Part shown: one piece after another, positions 8,025-16,670 of the stretch
How the letters are laid out: every line of letters begins with the position of its first letter
Numbering within the stretch: position 1 is the first letter of the stretch
Assembly: GCA_028285415.1 (NCBI GenBank)
Contig: JANQPF010000008.1
Span: forward strand, 1 to 64,000
Direction: 5' to 3'
Source of the DNA: Pseudomonadales bacterium
GTDB lineage: Bacteria; Pseudomonadota; Gammaproteobacteria; Pseudomonadales; Azotimanducaceae
DNA: 64,000 nt
Notes under the pieces: model-generated
What the model was told of the DNA's origin: nothing
Databases searched by the model: none
The model's input: the letters and a program-made list of their open reading frames with translations, nothing else
Translations under genes and position numbers: made by a program

Positions 8025-9476
8025 GTGGATGTATTTGTGGATCTGAACAGTCTGATTGACTCGCTGATGCAACTGCTCGAAGCCGGTTGGCCGCTACTGG
8101 TGGGCGGCATTCTCATCGGCTGCGGCATAGGCCTTCTCGCGGCGCGACGCCACGCCGGCCGGGCCGCGGACGAGGCGTTCGAGGCAGGCCTTCAGCAGAG
8201 CGCTGGCAGCATGGCCGAAGAGCGTCGCCTGATGGACGAACGCATGGCTGCCATGGATGACCGCCTGCAGGAAGCACAACGGCGCCACGCCGCCGACGAT
8301 GCCCGGCTGACGACCCTCAGCAACCAGATCGAAGCGCAGCAGCGCGAGCTCGAGACCCGCCGCGAAGCCCTGGCCGAAACACGCTCGGAAGTTGCCGCCA
8401 ACCGGGCGCGGCTGGAGGAAGCGCAAAAAGGCTTCGCCGAAAAAGAGGCGCTCTTCAAAGATTCGAGCGCGCAGCTCAAGAAAGACTTCGAGCTCCTCGC
8501 CAACCAGGTGTTCGAGCATCAGGGTGAACGCCACCAGGCGTCGTTGCAGAACGTCCTGACACCGTTCAAGGATCAGATCATCGACTTCAAGAAGAAGGTC
8601 GAGGAGGTCTACCACACCGACACCAAGGAGCGGGCAACGCTCCTGAACGAAATCAAGAACCTCCAGAGTGCCAGCGAACGCATCAATGCCGAGGCGGAAA
8701 ATCTGACCAAGGCGCTCAAAGGCGACAAGAAAATACAGGGCAACTGGGGGGAAATGGTGCTCGAGCGCGTGCTGGAAGAGTCGGGGCTGCGCCGCGATCA
8801 CGAGTACTTCCTGCAGAGCGGTCAGCGGACAGCGGAGGGTGACCTCAAACGACCGGACGTCCTGATCCGTCTGCCGGACAACAAAGACGTCGTGGTGGAC
8901 TCGAAAGTTACGTTGAACGCGTACGAAGAAGCGCTGGCTGCCGAAGACGACCTAAGACGCGAGCAGCTCCTGCGGCAACATCTGACGAACATGCGTAATC
9001 ACGTCAAGCGTTTGAGTGAGCAGGACTACGACCGCCTGCCGGACGTGCGCTCCCTCGACTTCGTGCTGCTGTTCATACCCATCGAGTCGGCATTCACTCT
9101 CGCCATGGAGCTCGACCACAAACTGTTTACCGATGCGTTCGATAAGCGCATCGTGATTGTCAGCCCGACGACGCTCATGATGACGCTGCGCATCATCAAC
9201 AACGTCTGGCGCTACGAAAAGCAGAATCGCAACGCGCAGGAAATTGCGCAGCGCGCCGGCGCGCTCTACGACAAGTTGCGGGTGCTTGTTGAAGAAATGG
9301 AGACGCTCGGCAAGCAGCTCAACACCGCCGGCAAAACCTACGATTCCGTCTACGCGAAGCTTGCGACCGGCAAAATGAACCTGGTGCGTCAGGTCGAGAA
9401 GTTCCGCGAGCTGGGCGCTCAGGTGAAGAAACCGATGCCCAGCAAGTTAGTGGACAAGGCGGCTGAGGAAGATTGA
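8025..9476 (+). CDS. rmuC: DNA recombination protein RmuC
   Basis: 483 residues. An N-terminal membrane anchor (LLVGGILIGCGIGLLAA, about 24-40) is followed by a long coiled coil (about 45-165) and then the RmuC domain with KGDKKIQGNWGEMVLERVLE, RPDVLIRLPDNKDVVVDSKV and the C-terminal GKTYDSVYAKLATGK. RmuC limits inversions between short inverted repeats, and the domain has a predicted PD-(D/E)xK-type nuclease core. The GTG at 8025 is used. A second GTG twelve bases downstream is possible because neither has a strong ribosome site. It diverges from the hybrid kinase gene and is followed by csrA on the same strand. Confidence 0.93.
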   Translation: MDVFVDLNSLIDSLMQLLEAGWPLLVGGILIGCGIGLLAARRHAGRAADEAFEAGLQQSAGSMAEERRLMDERMAAMDDRLQEAQRRHAADDARLTTLSNQIEAQQRELETRREALAETRSEVAANRARLEEAQKGFAEKEALFKDSSAQLKKDFELLANQVFEHQGERHQASLQNVLTPFKDQIIDFKKKVEEVYHTDTKERATLLNEIKNLQSASERINAEAENLTKALKGDKKIQGNWGEMVLERVLEESGLRRDHEYFLQSGQRTAEGDLKRPDVLIRLPDNKDVVVDSKVTLNAYEEALAAEDDLRREQLLRQHLTNMRNHVKRLSEQDYDRLPDVRSLDFVLLFIPIESAFTLAMELDHKLFTDAFDKRIVIVSPTTLMMTLRIINNVWRYEKQNRNAQEIAQRAGALYDKLRVLVEEMETLGKQLNTAGKTYDSVYAKLATGKMNLVRQVEKFRELGAQVKKPMPSKLVDKAAEED

Positions 9477-9538
9477 GGCAGACGTCTCACTTTTTCCCCC
9501 AATTCCCCACGCGAACTGTCAGCAGGGTCACAGAACCC

Positions 9539-9554
9539 ACCCGGACAACCGGGT
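9539..9554 (+). promoter_or_regulatory. Hairpin in the csrA leader, possible CsrA autoregulatory site
   Basis: ACCCGG ACAA CCGGGT forms a 6-base stem with GGA at the stem-loop junction, 40 bases before the csrA start. The ribosome site of csrA (gagaGGAaaacc) carries a second GGA. CsrA binds GGA in hairpin loops and represses its own mRNA in Escherichia coli, so autoregulation is plausible. The GGA here is partly paired, and the hairpin could instead be a weak end for rmuC. Confidence 0.3.
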
Positions 9555-9594
9555 AGATTTACCCCTGCAGAAACGGATTGCGAGAGGAAAACCT

Positions 9595-9783
9595 ATGCTG
9601 GTGCTGACCAGACGAGCCGGCGAATCGATCATGATCGACAACGAGATCGAGCTCAAAGTACTGAAGATTCGCGGCAGCCAGGTGCATCTGGGAATAGATG
9701 CGCCCAAGAAGTCTACCGTGCACCGCAAAGAAGTGTGGCTGCGCATCCATGGCGAGCCCCAGCAGGCAACCGCCAAAGGCTGA
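9595..9783 (+). CDS. csrA: Carbon storage regulator CsrA (RsmA)
   Basis: 62 residues, the normal size. It opens MLVLTRRAGESIMI and keeps the core VLKIRGSQVHLGIDAPKKSTVHRKEVW, including the RNA-contacting Leu4, Arg6-Arg7 and the VHRKE segment. CsrA is a small dimeric RNA-binding protein that blocks or stabilises mRNAs through GGA motifs, controlling carbon flux, motility and exopolysaccharide. AGAGGAAA lies 7 bases before the ATG. A polysaccharide locus lies elsewhere in this window, but any link is only suggested by general CsrA biology. A short stem (GTGCCGT/ACGGCAC, 9842-9860) downstream lacks a T tract. Confidence 0.95.
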   Translation: MLVLTRRAGESIMIDNEIELKVLKIRGSQVHLGIDAPKKSTVHRKEVWLRIHGEPQQATAKG

Positions 9784-9879
9784 TCGACCCGTTATCCCGC
9801 ATGCAGCATTACGCCAGACTCTGAGCCTCTCCTGATCCAGCGTGCCGTGCAAAACGGCACCAAATCCCAGATTGATCCC

Positions 9880-10401
9880 TCAACGCCCCGTCGGCACGCC
9901 AAGCGCCTCGCTGATGAATACCGGGGTTTCGCAAATGGCGTACGGGTGAATGTGGTGCTCATCGAGACTCTGACGTGAGACCTTGATGTGCTCCAACCGT
10001 TCGCGTTCGAGCTGTTCCTGGCTCGGCTTCACGAACACCGAATCCACCGCCTCCCAGATCGGATTGAAAGGCTGCAGCCGATCGAAGCTGCAGCGGCTCT
10101 CCCACTGGCCACGGTGCAACTCCACGACGTCAATGGCCCGGATCACGCTCCAGTGACTGAAGTGCATGCCATGCCCGGCCGAGGTGGTTGCAAAGAGAAT
10201 GGGCAGCTCCCGGCCCAGAGCCTGGGCTTCCGTGAGCATCTGCGCGGCAACGAGCCAGGGGTGCTCGTCGCGATAGCTGCCCGTGCCGCTGACCTCGAGC
10301 ATCGCCTCGACGGCTTTTTCCGTCACCACGGTGGCAATGCAGAAGGGATGGCTTGCCGTTGCAGAACGCTCAGTTGAAGAATCCATTGAAGAATTTGCCA
10401 A
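9880..10401 (-). CDS. Conserved-looking hypothetical protein
   Basis: About 173 residues; I do not recognise the family. TTG at 10401 is chosen as the start because AGGAGAG lies 6 bases upstream. An ATG at 10386 has no such site. There is no signal peptide or membrane segment. Notable stretches are PFCIATVVTEKAVEAMLEVSG, MHFSHWSVIRAIDVVELHRG with two His and a Trp, and a basic/acidic helix SQEQLERERLEHIKVSRQSLDEHHI. It is divergent from the FAN1-like nuclease gene with about 43 bases between starts, so they may share a promoter region. No function is proposed. Confidence 0.6.
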   Translation of the reverse strand: MANSSMDSSTERSATASHPFCIATVVTEKAVEAMLEVSGTGSYRDEHPWLVAAQMLTEAQALGRELPILFATTSAGHGMHFSHWSVIRAIDVVELHRGQWESRCSFDRLQPFNPIWEAVDSVFVKPSQEQLERERLEHIKVSRQSLDEHHIHPYAICETPVFISEALGVPTGR

Positions 10402-10444
10402 GGAGTGCTCTCCTAACCGACTGAATTGAACGTAGTTGGCGCCA

Positions 10445-12070
10445 ATGACTGCTGCCATGTTAACGCCCGGAAGGCCGCCTCCGGAAGACTACTACCAGAA
10501 CAACTGGCGCATCCTGCTCGAATTTGTTGCCACACGGCACCGCGCGCTGCTCGAGCCGGCGGAGCTATCGTATCTCACGACGCTGTTACAGATGAGTGAC
10601 GACGCCCAGCGCCTCTGCGCGCGGCTCTTGACGCGCAAGGGGCCACTCATACGCGAAGACTCGCTGGCCTACGCTGAGGTGACCGACACGGACGCTGCGC
10701 TGGTGGAGCTTGCGGGCAACGGTGTCATTGTCCGCAACGGCCCCGCACCGGCGGACCTGCTGTTGAACCTCATGCGCAAGGCAGAACTCGTCGACGCGTT
10801 CGGCAATCTCCCTCGCGGCGTGCGCAAAGAGACGCTCTGCCTGACACTCCTCGGCCGTCACGCGGATCGCGCACTGCACGAGCGGATCGGTCGGTGTCTG
10901 GCGTGGCTCGAGATCAACCACGGTGCGTTGTGGCGGCTGGTCAAACTCCTGTACTTCGGTGACGCGGAGCACGACTGGTCCGCGTTCGTGATACGTGATC
11001 TGGGCATGGTGAAGTACGAAGACATCCCGATGACAACCCCGCGGTTTGCCGGGGCTCACGATCTTGCGGAAGAACTCGGCTATCGAGAGCTGGCGCGCCT
11101 GTCGCGACGCGTGGAGGAGTTTCCCGAGCTAGCCGGAGAGCTTCGCGCACGGCTGCAGCACCCGCACGCGGACCGCTTCGTCGAAGCCCGTCGCCAGCGC
11201 GCGCTCATGCGGATCGGCCAGTGGCATGAAAGACGCCGCGACGTCGCCGAAGCCGTCGATGCCTACGCGGCTGCGGCCATGCCGCCGGCCCGCGAGCGCA
11301 TCGTGCGTACGCTGCATCGGGCCGGAGAGTCTGCAGATGCCGAGTCCTGGCTGGAGCAGATTCGCCGTCAGCCGCTCACCGAAGAGGAGCTGCAGTTTGC
11401 CGAGCGCTTCGGCAAACGCGGCGCCGGCTACCAGCCTGAAGTCAGAACGCTGGTCGTAGACGCGGTTGAACCCGACGTCGAAGCGCAGGCGCTGGAACTT
11501 GTACTCGAGGAGGGTCAGTGGGGTGCCCACGTCGAAAACTCGCTGGTGCGCACCTTGACCGGCCTGCATTACTGGGAGGCGATCTTCGCCGACGTCCAGG
11601 GTGCATTTACCAATCCTTTCCAGTTTGCCCCCAACGACCTCTATCGCGACGATTTCGCGAGCGTTCGCCTGCATGTCATCGAAGCCATCGAGGCACGCAG
11701 CGACGCCGAGACGCGCAGCCAGCTGCTACACCGTGCCGAGGACAGACACGGCGTCGCAAACAGTCTGGTCAACTGGCAGATGCTCGATGCAATTGGTCTC
11801 GACGCGTTGCTGGACGCGATGCCCATTGGTGATATTCGCCGCCTCACCGCGTTCCTGATCAGAAATCTGGCTTATCGCCGTGCTGGCTTGCCTGATCTGT
11901 TTGTCTGCAGAGGAAAAGGGCAATACGAGCTCATCGAGGTGAAAGGACCTACCGATCAGCTGCAGCCCGGACAACGGGTCTGGTTCTCGCACCTCGAACA
12001 GCTCGAGATTCCGGCCTGGGTGTTGAAACTGAAGCGGGCGCCGGTTCCGCCCGCGAGCAAGTCCGCATGA
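10445..12070 (+). CDS. FAN1-like VRR-NUC domain nuclease
   Basis: About 541 residues. The C-terminal VRR-NUC domain carries RAGLPDLFV, ELIEVKGPTDQL and GQRVWF, giving the PD-(D/E)xK catalytic set (Asp, then Glu-x-Lys 14-16 residues later, then Gln). The middle is helical with TPR-like repeats. This is the layout of FAN1 from human and Pseudomonas, a structure-specific 5' nuclease that unhooks DNA interstrand crosslinks. The bacterial protein lacks the UBZ finger. The ATG at 10445 is used; an ATG twelve bases later is as likely. Its stop overlaps the next start (ATGA, 12067-12070), so nuclease and helicase are translationally coupled. Confidence 0.88.
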   Translation: MTAAMLTPGRPPPEDYYQNNWRILLEFVATRHRALLEPAELSYLTTLLQMSDDAQRLCARLLTRKGPLIREDSLAYAEVTDTDAALVELAGNGVIVRNGPAPADLLLNLMRKAELVDAFGNLPRGVRKETLCLTLLGRHADRALHERIGRCLAWLEINHGALWRLVKLLYFGDAEHDWSAFVIRDLGMVKYEDIPMTTPRFAGAHDLAEELGYRELARLSRRVEEFPELAGELRARLQHPHADRFVEARRQRALMRIGQWHERRRDVAEAVDAYAAAAMPPARERIVRTLHRAGESADAESWLEQIRRQPLTEEELQFAERFGKRGAGYQPEVRTLVVDAVEPDVEAQALELVLEEGQWGAHVENSLVRTLTGLHYWEAIFADVQGAFTNPFQFAPNDLYRDDFASVRLHVIEAIEARSDAETRSQLLHRAEDRHGVANSLVNWQMLDAIGLDALLDAMPIGDIRRLTAFLIRNLAYRRAGLPDLFVCRGKGQYELIEVKGPTDQLQPGQRVWFSHLEQLEIPAWVLKLKRAPVPPASKSA

Positions 12071-14373
12071 TTCGGGGAAACCTCGCCGTTCGCCAACTCG
12101 CCGCTCTCGTTTTCACCAGCGGAGATCTGTATCCCGCCAGCGCAGGCAGACCCGTCGATGCGGAAGAGGGCATTACCCGGCAGCGCGAAGCACAGGCGCG
12201 GCGGTTCGATGGGTGGCCCGGCTATCAGGCTGAGGTGTCGTTCAAGCTCGAGTTCAGCTGTGGGACAAGTACGCGTGTGCTCGGCGGCCGCCTGGACGGC
12301 TTGCTCGAGCGCGACGGTGCGACGCTCATCGAAGAATTCAAATGCACAAGCGTTCTGCCTGATCAAGCTGACAGCGTAGACCGTGGGCAGGCGTGGCTGT
12401 ACGCCGGTCTGCACGCCTGCAGGGCCGCACAAGACGATGAGCGGACAGGTTCCAGCTATGAGATCAGCGTTGTCTACATCGACGCCGAGACCCGCGAAGA
12501 ACGCAGTTTTACAGAGCACGCATCCACCAGTGAAGCGCTGGATTTTCTCAGCTGGGCGCTCCTCTGCTATGTCGCTCGGATCGAGCGTCATCAGGAGCGC
12601 ACCGCGGCGCGCGATGCCTGGAACGCTGATCTTGCCTTCCCCATGCCGGCCTACCGGCCGAGCCAGCAGGCGATCGCACGGCGCGTGTATCGCACGCTCA
12701 CGACGTCCGGCAATCTCCTCCTGGAAGCACCCACGGGCAGCGGGAAGTCGCTGGCGGTGCTGTATCCGGCGGTGCGGGCACAGCAGAAAGACGCCCAGAT
12801 ATTCTTTTTGACGAGCCGCAACGCCGGCGCACGCGCGGCCCTCGAAGCAAGCGCACAAATTGACTCGCAACCGGCACACCTCATCACGCTGGAGATTACT
12901 GCCAAGGAAAAGATCTGTTTCGTCGAAGGGATGCCGTGCGACCCCGAACGTTGCCCCTACGCGGCGGGCTACTACGACCGCGCGCCCGCCGCGGTCAACG
13001 AGCTTCTGCAGAGGGGCTACGGCGATCGAGCGGCAGTCGAGGACGTTGCCCGCACGCACGAGGTGTGCCCGTTTGAGCTGTCACTCGATACGGCTCGCTG
13101 GGCTGACCTCATCGTTGGCGACTATAACTACCTGCTCGATCCGGTCGTGCGGCTGCAGCGTTTCGGCGGCCATGATGAGCTGCACGTGCTCATTGACGAA
13201 GCGCATCAGCTGAGCGCGCGGGTGAGCGACATGCTGAGCGTATCGTTGACGCGCCGAAGCGTACGCGGCGCGGCAGATACGGGGCACGCGGCACTCGCCA
13301 GGCGCGTTGCCTCCATCGACCGGGCGCTCTTGAAGCTGCGACGCGAGGGCGGGCAGGGGGAGTCGGAAGTCTCTGATCCTGCGAGTCTCAATCGGGCCGT
13401 CTCGCGGTTTCTGGAAGCCGCGGCGGGCGAAGATCAGCTGCTGACGCTGTATCCGGAGCTCACGGATCTGTATTTCGAGGCATGGCGTTGGCAGCGTTCG
13501 GACGCCTGGCTCGATGACGACGTGTCGGCGGTGTTGTTGAACGCTTCCGGACGTCAGATCGAGGTCACGCGTCTGTGCCTGGACCCCTCCCGGTACATCG
13601 CGCAAACGCTCGACGAGTACGGAGGTGTTGTGCGCTTCTCCGGCACCGTTACTCCCATGCCGCTTTACCAGCGCCTGCATGGCGCGGCAACCGGCGAGGC
13701 TGAGCGCGCGCAGTCCCCGTTTCAGCAGGAGCAAACGCTGGTCCTCGCGGTTGACGACATACCGACGTTTTACCGGCAGCGTGAGCAGGGACTTGAGCGA
13801 CTCGCGCGAATGATCGAAGCGCTGGCAGCGACCAGACCGGGTCGTTATCTCGTCGCCGTGCCGTCGTACGAATATCTGCAGCAGGTTGCCGCTGCCTGCC
13901 ACCCGGATCTGATTTGCCACGTGCAGACGCCAGGCATGACCAGGACGCAAACGGACGATGTGTTACGGGAATTTGCCTGCCGTGACAAAGGTATTCTTTT
14001 CATCGTCAGCGGCGGGATTCTGGGCGAAAGCGTGGACTTCACGGCAAGCGCCCTGTGCGGCGTTGTGCTCGTTGGTCTCGGCCTGCCGCCGCCGAGCCTG
14101 AGCCGCGACCTGGTGGCGGCTCACTTTGATGAGACCGAAGGTGACGGCTGGGGGCAGATGGTCGCCTACGCGCAGCCTGCGCTCGTCAAAAACGTACAGG
14201 CCGCGGGTCGATTGATTCGCAGTCCAACCGATTTCGGCGTAATCTGTCTCGTCGATCCCAGATTCACATCCCGGGACGTGCAACGTTTTTTTCCAGGTCA
14301 TTGGACACCGCAACGAGCGAGCGCCCGGGACGTCCCGGCGCTCGCAGCATCATTCTGGCAAGGAGTAGTTTGA
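12067..14373 (+). CDS. XPD/DinG-like Fe-S DNA helicase with an N-terminal RecB-type nuclease domain
   Basis: 768 residues. The helicase part has Walker A APTGSGKS (221-228), DEAH (377-380) and four cysteines at about 284, 291, 296 and 334, spaced as the iron-sulphur cluster ligands of XPD-family 5'-3' helicases. Before it, residues 1-180 hold GGRLDGLL (D77), LIEEFKC (E90-x-K92) and GQAWLYA (Q108, Y112), the metal-binding and Q-x3-Y pattern of RecB/Cas4 nucleases. One chain thus appears to join a nuclease and a Fe-S helicase. It overlaps the FAN1-like gene by four bases. Joint action on crosslinks or branched DNA is likely. Nuclease activity is inferred from motifs only. Confidence 0.85.
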   Translation: MIRGNLAVRQLAALVFTSGDLYPASAGRPVDAEEGITRQREAQARRFDGWPGYQAEVSFKLEFSCGTSTRVLGGRLDGLLERDGATLIEEFKCTSVLPDQADSVDRGQAWLYAGLHACRAAQDDERTGSSYEISVVYIDAETREERSFTEHASTSEALDFLSWALLCYVARIERHQERTAARDAWNADLAFPMPAYRPSQQAIARRVYRTLTTSGNLLLEAPTGSGKSLAVLYPAVRAQQKDAQIFFLTSRNAGARAALEASAQIDSQPAHLITLEITAKEKICFVEGMPCDPERCPYAAGYYDRAPAAVNELLQRGYGDRAAVEDVARTHEVCPFELSLDTARWADLIVGDYNYLLDPVVRLQRFGGHDELHVLIDEAHQLSARVSDMLSVSLTRRSVRGAADTGHAALARRVASIDRALLKLRREGGQGESEVSDPASLNRAVSRFLEAAAGEDQLLTLYPELTDLYFEAWRWQRSDAWLDDDVSAVLLNASGRQIEVTRLCLDPSRYIAQTLDEYGGVVRFSGTVTPMPLYQRLHGAATGEAERAQSPFQQEQTLVLAVDDIPTFYRQREQGLERLARMIEALAATRPGRYLVAVPSYEYLQQVAAACHPDLICHVQTPGMTRTQTDDVLREFACRDKGILFIVSGGILGESVDFTASALCGVVLVGLGLPPPSLSRDLVAAHFDETEGDGWGQMVAYAQPALVKNVQAAGRLIRSPTDFGVICLVDPRFTSRDVQRFFPGHWTPQRASARDVPALAASFWQGVV

Positions 14374-14378
14374 GTCAC

Positions 14379-15788
14379 ATGCAGAGCAGCATCCGTCGCA
14401 CCAAGATTGTCTGCACCATCGGGCCGGCAACCGCCAGCTATCCGGTACTGGAGCAGCTGTACCATGCCGGCATGAACGTGGTGCGTCTGAATATGTCTCA
14501 CTCGGATCACGCCAGCGCGCTCAAAATCATCAACTGGATCAAAACGCTGAACCGTAAGATTGAGCACCCCATTCCAATTCTGCTCGACACGCAGGGGCCG
14601 GAAATCCGCACGGGGGTGCTCGAGCAGCCCATGGATCTGACCAAGGGTGAAATCGTGACCTTGACGGTGCGCGACGCCGATCTGGTGGAAACGAAATCCA
14701 TCAAGGTGAACTACGACGAAATCGTGGACGTGGTGGACGTCGGGCGCATCGTCACCGTCGACAATGGTCTGCTCAACTTCGAGGTGCTCGAGAAGAGCGA
14801 CAATCTGCTGACCTGCCGCGTCGTCGACGGCGGCACGCTCGGCAGCCGCAAACACGTCAATTTGCCCGGCGTGCGGGTCAATCTTCCGGCCATCACCAAG
14901 AAAGACCGCGCCGACATCGAGTTTGGGGTGGCCAACGACGTCGACTTCATTGCGCTGTCGTTCGTGCGCAGTCCCGACGATATCGTCGAGCTGCGCGAAT
15001 TTCTCGGTCCCAAGCGAAACACCATCAAAATTGTTGCAAAAATCGAGGATCAGGAAGGCGTCACGCACATCCATGACATCGCGCGCCTCGCAGATGGGGT
15101 GATGGTGGCACGCGGCGATCTTGGCATCGAAACGGATATTGCCGACCTGCCCAACGTGCAGCGACGCATCGTCCATTCCAGCGCGCAGTGGGGCAAACGC
15201 TGTATCGTCGCCACGCACCTGCTCGAATCCATGATAGACAACCCGATCCCCACTCGCGCCGAGGTCACCGACGTCGCCAACGCCATCTACGAAGGTGTCG
15301 ACGCGGTCATGCTTTCAGGCGAAACCTCGGTGGGGAAGTATCCGGTGCGCTGCGTCGAGCAGCTTTCGGCAATCGCGCAGAAAACGGAGCGTTTCCCCGG
15401 CCTCGGCTATGAAAAGGACCTCATCGCAAGCGATGACAAGCAGCACGTTGCCATCCACGCGGTGGCTCTCGCCGAGTCCCTGCAGGCTGAAGGCATTGTT
15501 GTCATCACACGCCGCGGCATCATGGCCGATTTTGTCACCAACGCGCGTCCGCTCAAGGTGCCCATTTACGCCTTCACCAATCACAGCCAGACACGACGGC
15601 GCCTGTCCCTGAACCGCTCCGTGTATGCATTCCGCACCGCGTTCAGCACCGATCCGGAAAAAACGCTGCAGCGCGCATTCGACGTGCTGCGCCGCCGCGA
15701 CGGTCTCTCCGAGGACGCCAAGCTCGTGGTGATTTCAGACGTGCTGGCTGATCAGAAAAGCGACGCCATACAGATTCGCCACCTCTGA
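14379..15788 (+). CDS. pyk: Pyruvate kinase
   Basis: 469 residues. Motifs: TKIVCTIGPA at the N-terminus, RLNMSHSDH, DTQGPEIRTG, IVAKIEDQEG with the catalytic Lys, VMVARGDLGIE, and EGVDAVMLSGETSVGKYPV. It turns phosphoenolpyruvate and ADP into pyruvate and ATP, the last step of glycolysis. The usual ATQMLESM reads ATHLLESM. The ATG at 14379 starts just after the helicase stop. A TTG at 14370, only four bases after AAGGAG and overlapping that stop, is an alternative. The helicase gene reads straight into this one, so part of its transcription may come from the repair operon. Confidence 0.95.
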   Translation: MQSSIRRTKIVCTIGPATASYPVLEQLYHAGMNVVRLNMSHSDHASALKIINWIKTLNRKIEHPIPILLDTQGPEIRTGVLEQPMDLTKGEIVTLTVRDADLVETKSIKVNYDEIVDVVDVGRIVTVDNGLLNFEVLEKSDNLLTCRVVDGGTLGSRKHVNLPGVRVNLPAITKKDRADIEFGVANDVDFIALSFVRSPDDIVELREFLGPKRNTIKIVAKIEDQEGVTHIHDIARLADGVMVARGDLGIETDIADLPNVQRRIVHSSAQWGKRCIVATHLLESMIDNPIPTRAEVTDVANAIYEGVDAVMLSGETSVGKYPVRCVEQLSAIAQKTERFPGLGYEKDLIASDDKQHVAIHAVALAESLQAEGIVVITRRGIMADFVTNARPLKVPIYAFTNHSQTRRRLSLNRSVYAFRTAFSTDPEKTLQRAFDVLRRRDGLSEDAKLVVISDVLADQKSDAIQIRHL

Positions 15789-15818
15789 GGCGAGGCTCGA
15801 CTCAGTAAGCCCGACCCA

Positions 15819-16619
15819 CTAAAACGCGCTCCACAACATACGCGCGGAAACAAATACGAGAAGCACCCCGAATGCCTGCTTGAGCGTTCTGGCGGGGACG
15901 CGCAGCGCCAACTTCACACCCAGGGGTGCCGCAACCAGCACACCCGCAATGACGCCGGGCAGGGCAGCAAGATCGAGATATCCCCACCCCCCAGACGGTG
16001 CAGAGGTTAGCGGCGCCAGCGCGTAAACGAGCGCGGCGCTGAACGCGATCGGCACGCCGAGGGCACTGGCGGTTGCCGTGGCGTTGTGAATCGGCGTGTT
16101 GAAGTACACCAGCGTCGGGACAATCACGTTGCCCCCGGCAATACCTGCCATGCCTGCTGCAAAGCCGCCACCAAGCCCTATGCCGCCTGCCCCGAGCCAC
16201 CCCGGAAAGCGCCTGTGTGGATGCGGCTGCCAACTGGACAACATGACAATCGCAACAAAACCGAGAAACACACCAATGAAAACACGAAACAAGGAGGCTG
16301 GCAGGTAGGGTGCAACCAGGCCGGCCAGGCTGCTCCCCGCAATCAGGAAAATCACCAGCCGTCTGGCAAGATCCCAGCGCACCTTCCCGGCGCGATATTG
16401 TGTGTACGCGGCGGCCGCTGAGGTAAAAACGATGCAAGCCAGGGAAGTTGCAACAGCTACCACTGTCGCGGTTTCGGGGCTGTACCTGCCGCTCGCGTCG
16501 TAGAGCAGAATCAGGGCTGGAACGATGACAATGCCTCCCCCGATACCGAGCAGCCCGCCCAGAAAACCACTGCAGAGCCCCAGCGCAAGGCACAGCGAAA
16601 TAAAGAAAACTTCGTCCAA
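15819..16619 (-). CDS. TauE/SafE family sulfite/sulfoacetate exporter-like permease
   Basis: 266 residues, hydrophobic throughout with about eight membrane segments. The first reads FISLCLALGLCSGFLGGLLGIGGGIVIVPALIL, and the family repeat recurs in the middle as GLGGGFAAGMAGIAGGNVIVPTLVYF. The two Gly-rich GxxGGGxxxVP motifs define the TauE/SafE (DUF81) family of inner-membrane anion transporters. The substrate is not readable. It is convergent with pyruvate kinase, and its start lies 51 bases from the MORN-protein start on the opposite strand. Confidence 0.85.
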   Translation of the reverse strand: MDEVFFISLCLALGLCSGFLGGLLGIGGGIVIVPALILLYDASGRYSPETATVVAVATSLACIVFTSAAAAYTQYRAGKVRWDLARRLVIFLIAGSSLAGLVAPYLPASLFRVFIGVFLGFVAIVMLSSWQPHPHRRFPGWLGAGGIGLGGGFAAGMAGIAGGNVIVPTLVYFNTPIHNATATASALGVPIAFSAALVYALAPLTSAPSGGWGYLDLAALPGVIAGVLVAAPLGVKLALRVPARTLKQAFGVLLVFVSARMLWSAF

Positions 16620-16670
16620 TTGCAGTAATGTGTGGAGTTGAGAACAGGCAGTCTATAGAACTTGAGCATC

